From Eubacteriaceae bacterium (GTDB lineage Bacteria > Bacillota > Clostridia > Peptostreptococcales > Anaerovoracaceae), in contig CABIXY010000003.1 in the NCBI GenBank assembly GCA_902362805.1, positions 1 through 45,944 on the forward strand: DNA of 45,944 bases, given 5' to 3'. The notes beneath the pieces are model-generated. The model was given only the letters and a program-made list of their open reading frames with translations, did no database searches and had not been told where the DNA came from. Position numbers and translations under genes: made by a program. The first letter of the stretch is position 1, and each line of letters opens with the position of its first letter. Of this stretch, positions 40,146-45,944 are shown piece by piece.

Positions 40146-41675
40146 ATGGAGCCAGTAAGCAACAGGTGGAAAGACCTGCACAAGACAGACCTCCTGCCCG
40201 AACAGCATATCGAGATCACCTACAAGGTCACGGAGATTGGGGTCAACGACAGCTATGCGGCGGAGGACAACGGACATGTACCGTGGAGCAATCTGAATCG
40301 ACTTGACAATGCGGACAACGTCCCGAAATATGCCACATTGGAACAGAATATCTGGACTCTTGACGGCAGCCTGACCATACCCCATACACCATATGGCGAC
40401 GGGAAGTATGTGGGCGATGTCCTGAGCAATGATGACGGCACGTTTACAGCAGTCCCGACCATAATTCTCACCTGGACGGAATCTAACGAAGGTCTGATAC
40501 CGGGTCTGACCATCCAGTGGAGCGAGACATATGCAGAGTATCCGGTGTCTTATCGTGTAAAGGTGTACAACGGAGAAAGCCTTATCCATACTTTGACGAA
40601 TGACAGTAACGATTCGGCTCTGAATGTATTTTTGATCGACATACAGAATTATGACCGTATAGAAATCGAGGTCTTGAAATGGTGCCTGCCGCGCCGCAGG
40701 GCGAGGATGGAGAAGGTCTTTGTGGGCATCGTAAACACCTATACTAAAAGCGACCTGATGAACTACTCCCATGAGGACTCCGTAGATATCCTGAGCGGGG
40801 AGCTGCCCAAGGACAGCATCACGTTCAGCCTGGACAACGTCGAATCGCAGTGGAACCCGCTGAATACGGAAGGCGTGTCAAAGTACCTCATGGAAAGGCA
40901 GACGCTGCACGTGCGCTATGGCATGGACATTGACGGCATGACGGAGTGGATTGACGGAGGCGTGTTCTTCCTGTCAGAATGGAACACACCGTCAAATGGT
41001 CTCGAAGCCAGCTTTACGGCGCGCGATATGCTGGAATTTCTGAATATCCCATACACCGGCGTAAAGAGCGGCAGCCTGTATGACATCGCCATCGCAGCGA
41101 TCACCCAGGTAGATTTACCGGATGATGCCACATACCGGTTTGACGCATCCCTGCTGGTCATCGACGTTGACTTTACCGAAGATACCTCTGAGTACACCGT
41201 GGCGGAGATATTGCAGATGACGGCCAATGCCGGACGGTGCATCCTCTACCAGGACCGCAAAGGGTGCCTAAGGATAGAGCCTGCATCAGGGGTCTTATCA
41301 GACTACGTCATCAGCCAGTATGTCTCATACAGCCACCCGGAATTTACATTGTCCAAGGAGCTGCGGTCTGTCACCGTCAATGACGGCATGGCGGTAGTCG
41401 ACAACGGCATCAAAGGCGAGGTGCAGACCGTGGACAATCCGCTGGTCACGACGGCCTCCCATGCTGCCGATGTGGGCATGTGGATAAAGGATACATTGAA
41501 AGGCAGAAAGACGGTCAGCGGGGAGTTCAGAGCCGATACAAGGCTGTCAGCAGGAGACATGGTGGCAGTGGAAAACAAGTTTTCGGAGGCGGGAAATAAA
41601 GTCTTTATCACGTCGATCAAGTACGACTTTGGCGGTGCCTTCAAGGGCTCGTTTGAGGGGAGGGTGATGGATTGA
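40146..41675 (+). CDS. tail-tip/baseplate hub protein
   Basis: 509 aa. The central and C-terminal parts look like a phage tail hub (Tal/gp27-like fold): VDILSGELPKDSITFSLDNV, WIDGGVFFLSEWNTPSNGLE, ARDMLEFLNIPYTGVKSG, VAEILQMTANAGRCILYQDR, KTVSGEFRADTRLSAGDMV. The N-terminal 200 residues may hold an additional beta domain. No peptidase motif seen. It overlaps the next gene by 4 nt. Confidence 0.82.
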   Translation: MEPVSNRWKDLHKTDLLPEQHIEITYKVTEIGVNDSYAAEDNGHVPWSNLNRLDNADNVPKYATLEQNIWTLDGSLTIPHTPYGDGKYVGDVLSNDDGTFTAVPTIILTWTESNEGLIPGLTIQWSETYAEYPVSYRVKVYNGESLIHTLTNDSNDSALNVFLIDIQNYDRIEIEVLKWCLPRRRARMEKVFVGIVNTYTKSDLMNYSHEDSVDILSGELPKDSITFSLDNVESQWNPLNTEGVSKYLMERQTLHVRYGMDIDGMTEWIDGGVFFLSEWNTPSNGLEASFTARDMLEFLNIPYTGVKSGSLYDIAIAAITQVDLPDDATYRFDASLLVIDVDFTEDTSEYTVAEILQMTANAGRCILYQDRKGCLRIEPASGVLSDYVISQYVSYSHPEFTLSKELRSVTVNDGMAVVDNGIKGEVQTVDNPLVTTASHAADVGMWIKDTLKGRKTVSGEFRADTRLSAGDMVAVENKFSEAGNKVFITSIKYDFGGAFKGSFEGRVMD

Positions 41676-42349
41676 AGATCGTGACACTGAAGAACCTCAT
41701 CCCCGACCCGACGATGGCTACAGGCTGGAACCGGACGGCGATCACGGAACGCTCTTATGAAGGCGGCCAGTCGGTAAAGCTGGAAGGCACGGCATCCACG
41801 AGGGAGGTCCTCTGCCAGACCACGGGGACCATACCCCTCGAACCGTCGCACATATATTACGTGCGGGTATACGGATACCAGGAGACAAAGACATCCTGCA
41901 CGGTTGGGTTCTACTGGCCGATTGCGGAGCCATATATCCGTGAGGGCATCCCGACAGGACCGGCAGGCAGGTGGAATCTGTACAGTGGAATTAATAACAG
42001 GAAATCCTTTACCGCCGGAAGTTATCCGTTCAGATTGGATTTTAACAACAATTACAACCCGGGCGTGATGTATTTTGACGCACCCATGCTGATTGACCTG
42101 ACATCTACTTTCGGAGCGGGAAAGGAACCTGCTCAGATATGGATGGACACTTACGTTCCATTCTTTATCGGCACATATAACCTTGACACCTATCCTACGG
42201 ATGTGTTTGAGATATCGTCTTTTGACCTGTCGCCCAACCCGGCGACGATCAACAGCAAAGTGTCGGCAAAGGCAGTGGTGACAGAGAAGACGGAAATCCT
42301 CATGCCGGACATCCGCTATACAAACGAATTTTATGCAGGGGAGGTATAA
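41672..42349 (+). CDS. tail fibre/carbohydrate-binding-like protein
   Basis: 225 aa starting at TTG 41672, after GGGAGGGTGATGGA. The first 150 residues read like a jelly-roll carbohydrate-binding module (LIPDPTMATGWNRTAITERS, SHIYYVRVYGYQETKTSC, MYFDAPMLIDLTSTFGAGKE). The end is FYAGEV. It probably contributes to host-surface recognition. Its last codons (GGG GAG GTA TAA) double as the ribosome binding site for the next gene. Confidence 0.75.
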   Translation: MKIVTLKNLIPDPTMATGWNRTAITERSYEGGQSVKLEGTASTREVLCQTTGTIPLEPSHIYYVRVYGYQETKTSCTVGFYWPIAEPYIREGIPTGPAGRWNLYSGINNRKSFTAGSYPFRLDFNNNYNPGVMYFDAPMLIDLTSTFGAGKEPAQIWMDTYVPFFIGTYNLDTYPTDVFEISSFDLSPNPATINSKVSAKAVVTEKTEILMPDIRYTNEFYAGEV

Positions 42350-42352
42350 CCT

Positions 42353-43219
42353 ATGGCATTTAACGGCACGGTCCGCATCCAGCTAAACGGGACGTGGACG
42401 AACCTAACATATAACAGCAGCACGGGGGCTTATGAGGGCACGGTGACGGCACCGGGCAGGACATCTTTTAACAACGCAGGCGGCGTCTACATTGTGACAG
42501 CGGAGGCAACCAACACGGCCGGGACGAAGACCACCAAGACCGCCAATTTAACTGTCAAAGAGACCGTGAAGCCGGTCATCACGATCACGTCGCCGTCTAA
42601 TGGAGCCTACGTGATCAACAACAAGCAGCCGATCGTCTTTACCATGACCGACGAGGAGAACGGCTCCGGCATCAAGGAGAGCTCGCTCGTGGTCAAGATT
42701 GACGGCACGGCAGTGACGGGAGGCATCACTAAGACGGTCATCACCAACGGATTCTCGGTCACAGTGACACCCGGAACATTGTCGGACGGTGCACATACCG
42801 TCACCGTGGACGTGCAGGACAACGATGGCAACAAAGCTGCCCAGAAATCCACGACGTTTACCGTGGACACCGTACCGCCTGTGCTCAACATCACGAGCCC
42901 TGCGGACAACCTCATCACTAATCAGGCATCCTGCGTGGTGGCGGGCACGACAAACGATGCGACATCATCGCCTGTGACGCTTACCGTCAACGGCAACACA
43001 GTGACGGTCAATGCAGACGGGTCGTTTAGCAAGACGATCACCCTGGCCGAGGGCAGCAACACCATCACGGTAAAATCGGTTGACAAGGCATCCAAGGAGA
43101 CCACTGTGGTGCGCCATGTCACCCTGGACACGTCCGTACCGACCATCGACAACATCACGCTGGCTCCAAACCCTGCCAACACCGGGGCGACCATGACCAT
43201 AAAGGTGACCGTATCATGA
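42353..43219 (+). CDS. Ig-like-domain tail protein
   Basis: 288 aa, Thr/Val-rich beta protein with several bacterial Ig-like repeats: KPVITITSPSNGAYVINNKQ, PPVLNITSPADNLITNQASC, TVNGNTVTVNADGSFSKTIT. There is no signal peptide, consistent with a virion protein rather than an exported one. Such domains decorate tails and bind surface glycans weakly. ATG 42353 has GGGGAGG from the preceding gene's last codons. It overlaps the next start (ATGA). Confidence 0.85.
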   Translation: MAFNGTVRIQLNGTWTNLTYNSSTGAYEGTVTAPGRTSFNNAGGVYIVTAEATNTAGTKTTKTANLTVKETVKPVITITSPSNGAYVINNKQPIVFTMTDEENGSGIKESSLVVKIDGTAVTGGITKTVITNGFSVTVTPGTLSDGAHTVTVDVQDNDGNKAAQKSTTFTVDTVPPVLNITSPADNLITNQASCVVAGTTNDATSSPVTLTVNGNTVTVNADGSFSKTITLAEGSNTITVKSVDKASKETTVVRHVTLDTSVPTIDNITLAPNPANTGATMTIKVTVS

Positions 43220-43902
43220 CAAGGCAGGTCTCCATCACATTAGTCAGCCAGGTGGTCTATGTGAGCGGCTACGTCAACGGTGAGGCGTGTACCTTTACCC
43301 TGTCTGACACTACGGCAGACGGAACGGTGTGGACGGCTGAGGCGGCAAGGGCAAGGCTGGATATCTATGATATCTCCATCACCGCCGTTGATGCGGCGGG
43401 AAATGCGGTCACGTACAACATGACCATCTACTACGGCCTCAACCTGGTCATTGACCGTGAGCGGTCCGACGTGGAGCATGCCGCCGAGATGCGTTTAAAG
43501 GGCGTGGACGGCATGACTGACAAGGAGCTGGATAAATGGCTGGAAGGGCTGAAAGGCTCCTACAACGCCACGGACCTGAACCGGGTGGAGACGGCGGTGG
43601 AATACGTCTCTGACAAGCTGGCATCGGTGGGAATCCACCTGGGGATATCCGTGCAGAAGAACTGGGCGAGGGAAGACCTTCCTTCCCAGAGTGACATGCA
43701 GCGGTATCTTGGAAACGTACAGAAAATCCGTGACAGCATCGCCGTGACGGAGGACACGCCGGAGCTGACAACAAGTATGAATAATTTAACTTACGAAGAA
43801 GCCAACGACATTGAAAAGGTGCTGATGCATGTGAACATCCTTTTGGAAAGCATGATGAAGGCCTGGTACTACAGCGGCGAAATCTATGCCGGGGAGGTAT
43901 AA
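43216..43902 (+). CDS. tail-associated protein with beta N-terminus and helical C-terminus
   Basis: 228 aa. Residues 1-80 continue the Ig-like style (SITLVSQVVYVSGYVNGEAC, then ISITAVDAAGNAVTYNMTIY). The rest is helical (KELDKWLEGLKGSYNATDLN, RVETAVEYVSDKLASVGIHL, YEEANDIEKVLMHVNILLES). It ends SGEIYAGEV, like the 41672 product. Helical modules of this type occur in neck-fibre/baseplate proteins. The function is inferred from position. Confidence 0.75.
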   Translation: MTRQVSITLVSQVVYVSGYVNGEACTFTLSDTTADGTVWTAEAARARLDIYDISITAVDAAGNAVTYNMTIYYGLNLVIDRERSDVEHAAEMRLKGVDGMTDKELDKWLEGLKGSYNATDLNRVETAVEYVSDKLASVGIHLGISVQKNWAREDLPSQSDMQRYLGNVQKIRDSIAVTEDTPELTTSMNNLTYEEANDIEKVLMHVNILLESMMKAWYYSGEIYAGEV

Positions 43903-43904
43903 GT

Positions 43905-44366
43905 ATGATTGACAGAGTGCCCACGCTGCCGGGGCGTACAAAAATGACAAAGGCAGACGGCAGCACGGAATATGTGACCATAGAGCGTGCGGACGAGCCC
44001 ACACAGGCAGGGACGCCGCTTAACAAGGCAACGCTCTTTGACAGCAACGCGGAGGCAAGGTATGCAGCTGCAACGCCGAGCGAGGCCTTTAACAAGGCGG
44101 TGCAGATACTGACGGCGACAGTGCCGGCAAGCGGCTGGTCGTCGTCAGTGACAAATGGCTGGTATACAAACCGGGTGAATGTGTCCGGCATGAAGGCGGT
44201 ATATAACCCGTTATTGGATTTGGTTATCACCAATGCCACCCTGGCAGAGGATGAGCGTGCGGCGTTTGGGCTGGTCATGGAGGCAGAGACCTTTGACGGT
44301 TACGTCATCTTCCGTGCGCTGGATAAGCCGGATATATCAATCAATGTAAGATTTGTGGGGGTGTGA
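43905..44366 (+). CDS. tail fibre-like protein
   Basis: 153 aa. The start MIDRVPTLPGRTKMTKADGS, then GTPLNKATLFDSN, is the conserved opening of many Bacillota tail-fibre/collar proteins (P..GR..........GTPLN). The C-terminal half is a beta domain (SGWSSSVTNGWYTNRVNVSG). It has the GGGGAGG of the preceding C-terminus as its ribosome binding site. Confidence 0.8.
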   Translation: MIDRVPTLPGRTKMTKADGSTEYVTIERADEPTQAGTPLNKATLFDSNAEARYAAATPSEAFNKAVQILTATVPASGWSSSVTNGWYTNRVNVSGMKAVYNPLLDLVITNATLAEDERAAFGLVMEAETFDGYVIFRALDKPDISINVRFVGV

Positions 44367-44367
44367 T

Positions 44368-45732
44368 ATGGGGAAGAGCAAGATAGCAGGCAGCCTGTCC
44401 GGCAAACCAAAAAATTCGACAAAGGTATACAGACAGACCTGCTGGTACGAAGACGTGGATATCGCATATGTCGAGGACGTCATCAATGATACCCTCGAAT
44501 TAAACTTATCAGCTTTGACATCTTATGTATCAAACGGGGAATACTTCTTCAAGTTATACGATGACAGGTACATGGTCATGGAAACCATAAACAAAAGCAC
44601 GACGGACGGTGTCATCAGGTATCTGCTGCTGCAGATCGATATCCGTAATCAGACGGTGAACATACTGGACAGGGGCAGCATCAGCACGGTACTGAATCTG
44701 GGGAGCTATGAAGCCGGATGGAACCTGAACCAGGTAAATGAACATCTATTGTATTTTACCGGCCGGTATGGGAGCCGATATTCCAGTCTGACGGAATTCA
44801 TGGACACCGCCATCTACATTTATGACGACCAGGTAACAACAGCAGAACTCAAGATAAACGCGTTGCACGAAATGCGCCGTGAAGATGCATACACGCTGAG
44901 AAGCGGAGACGTCACCCAGGTCGATGATGCCACGGTCATTCTGCCATATGCGTACAGATATTATGACTCGGGATATTTGGGGAGCAGTTATACATGCAGG
45001 GCCGGCACGATCAGGTACACGCTTGCAGACGGGCAGCTTACATCACCTGTAAGGACCGAGTACGTCCTGCCCGCCGCCTCGAATGGGGATACGTATATGA
45101 CATCGAGCATAGAAATTGTGCAGGCCGCCGGACGATGGAGGTGCGTGTCTGCGACCAGCAGGAGCGGCGAGGCCACCTCATACGTGGCTTCTACTGACCT
45201 GGTAATTGGTGCCAGCGTCAGTTACGGTGATACAACGGAACTGCTCAAGGCAACGCTGGACGTCCGTACCGCCAAACCCATCGGTGTGGAAGGCACAGAC
45301 CGTATCGCGCTGATAGCCACGGACAATTACCTGATGATAGACTACGGCGGCGCCAAGCCCCTGCCCGTCGGCAGCGTGGTGGCACATAACGAGAGGATGG
45401 ATTTAAAAACTATAAAGCCCGCAGGCATCAACAAATACTATTATGATTATTGGTTCAAAGGTGCAGACGGCCAGAAGGCAATGGTGCTATCGGCTGACGG
45501 AATCAGCATACTCCGGGAGGGCGGATTTGTCGGAAGCAATGCGGCGGTTCCGCTGATATATGACACGTCAGAGGAGGTTCTGATAGGGGCCCCCATGTAC
45601 CGGTCCAGTATATATCTGGCAAAATACCCTTATGTTGAAACAATCCGCAACCGCACTGGCGGTGCTATTGCAGGCATTACCGCTGCAAGTGCAGGGCCGG
45701 GAAAACGTGTTGCCTTATACAAACCGGAATAG
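44368..45732 (+). CDS. large tail/fibre-associated protein, unknown
   Basis: 454 aa from ATG 44368 (GGGGGTGTGAT upstream). Beta-rich throughout: LTSYVSNGEYFFKLYDDRYM, LLLQIDIRNQTVNILDRGSI, LTEFMDTAIYIYDDQVTTAE, ATVILPYAYRYYDSGYLGSS. The periodic strand pattern suggests a beta-propeller-like or WD-type display domain. It lies in the receptor-binding cluster and is probably variable between phages. No enzymatic motif seen. Confidence 0.75.
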   Translation: MGKSKIAGSLSGKPKNSTKVYRQTCWYEDVDIAYVEDVINDTLELNLSALTSYVSNGEYFFKLYDDRYMVMETINKSTTDGVIRYLLLQIDIRNQTVNILDRGSISTVLNLGSYEAGWNLNQVNEHLLYFTGRYGSRYSSLTEFMDTAIYIYDDQVTTAELKINALHEMRREDAYTLRSGDVTQVDDATVILPYAYRYYDSGYLGSSYTCRAGTIRYTLADGQLTSPVRTEYVLPAASNGDTYMTSSIEIVQAAGRWRCVSATSRSGEATSYVASTDLVIGASVSYGDTTELLKATLDVRTAKPIGVEGTDRIALIATDNYLMIDYGGAKPLPVGSVVAHNERMDLKTIKPAGINKYYYDYWFKGADGQKAMVLSADGISILREGGFVGSNAAVPLIYDTSEEVLIGAPMYRSSIYLAKYPYVETIRNRTGGAIAGITAASAGPGKRVALYKPE

Positions 45733-45741
45733 GAGGGGCAG

Positions 45742-45944
45742 ATGTACATTATTACATATGAGGAAGTCATAAAATGCTTAAGCAGTACGATAGATTACGG
45801 GCCGCTGGGATATCCGATAACTGAAATGGGTGAAGCCTTTACAGTCCCCATGCACAAAGTCCATGAAGCGGAATCTGTGCCTGACGGGGTGGAGCCAAAT
45901 GCCTGGTGCTATAGTGCATCGGAGGGGTTTTACAGGTACGTCCC
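45742..45944 (+). CDS. partial CDS at window edge, phage tail-region protein
   Basis: Begins at ATG 45742 after AGGAGGGGC and runs off the end. The visible part reads MYIITYEEVIKCLSSTIDYG, then GEAFTVPMHKVHEAESVPDG. Too short to assign; likely the next fibre or chaperone gene before the lysis module. Confidence 0.7.
   Translation, partial: MYIITYEEVIKCLSSTIDYGPLGYPITEMGEAFTVPMHKVHEAESVPDGVEPNAWCYSASEGFYRYV

Larger units (their letters stand above)
13989..45944. mobile_element. prophage of a long-tailed (siphovirus-type) temperate phage, partial at right end
   Basis: The order is integrase, lysogeny switch, antirepressor, replication, late regulator, terminase, portal, head, tail, tail tip and fibres. 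This is the canonical temperate long-tailed phage order of Bacillota. It is inserted in tRNA-Arg. The tail chaperone with frameshift and the 966-aa tape measure without a sheath gene indicate a non-contractile tail. Holin, endolysin and attR are not reached before the window ends. All modules seen are intact, so it may be functional. Confidence 0.93.

Noticed and set aside
41672..45944. Diversity-generating retroelement target in the fibre genes
   Set aside because: No reverse transcriptase gene and no template/variable repeat pair seen in the window; the Ig-like repeats are ordinary protein repeats.

Overview
The window looks like the chromosome of a Gram-positive, spore-forming-lineage Clostridia bacterium (Bacillota). 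The evidence is the gene order small membrane ORF-tmk-holB-ricT-trmN6, an AbrB-type regulator with a C-terminal cysteine knuckle, MurA, a SpoIID-like protein, a class III (Firmicutes-type) fructose-1,6-bisphosphatase, strong AGGAGG ribosome binding sites, and TTGACA/TATAAT promoters at 17-bp spacing. I cannot name the species from sequence alone.

Layout. (1) 1-3261: end of an rRNA operon (spacer, 23S, 5S, terminator). (2) 3262-4539: a long gene-free stretch. It holds two dispersed copies of an AAATCTGCC inverted repeat and a tandem duplication of a 270-bp structured element that ends just before the tmk operon. (3) 4540-7778: a tight operon for dTMP kinase, DNA polymerase III delta-prime, RicT and a tRNA-modifying methyltransferase. 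(4) 7844-12926: a small membrane protein, AbrB, MurA, SpoIID (opposite strand) and Fbp. (5) 12981-13409: a small lipoprotein on the minus strand. (6) 13912-13988: tRNA-Arg(ACG), which is the apparent phage integration site.

(7) 13989-45944: a long-tailed prophage that runs off the right edge. Reading rightward it has a tyrosine integrase (minus) with a terminator/antiterminator-like leader, a secreted Ig-like accessory protein (minus), two separate repressor/operator modules, a Cro-like gene, a KilAC antirepressor, a Rha/ORF6C regulator and several small unknown early genes. These are followed by the replication block (replisome organizer, helicase loader, DnaB-type helicase) and an ArpU-like late regulator. 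An AT-rich accessory cassette comes next, encoding a secreted NlpC/P60-like enzyme and an unknown protein. The packaging and head genes are terS, terL, portal, a MuF-type head protein with a C-terminal HEIGH zincin domain, scaffold and capsid. The head-tail connector and minor capsid set, tail tube, frameshifted tail chaperone, a Com-like zinc protein, the tape measure, and tail-tip and fibre genes complete the window. Lysis genes and the right attachment site lie beyond it.

The most interesting signals are: (a) the MuF-type protein with a predicted metallopeptidase toxin domain followed at once by a small candidate immunity gene; (b) a Com-like translational activator directly upstream of an 11-bp hairpin that covers the ribosome binding site of the tape-measure gene, which resembles the com/mom arrangement of phage Mu; (c) the integrase leader, with mutually exclusive hairpins and a possible antisense small RNA; (d) the tandem 270-bp structured repeats before tmk; and (e) the accessory cassette bordered by two near-identical terminator sequences.
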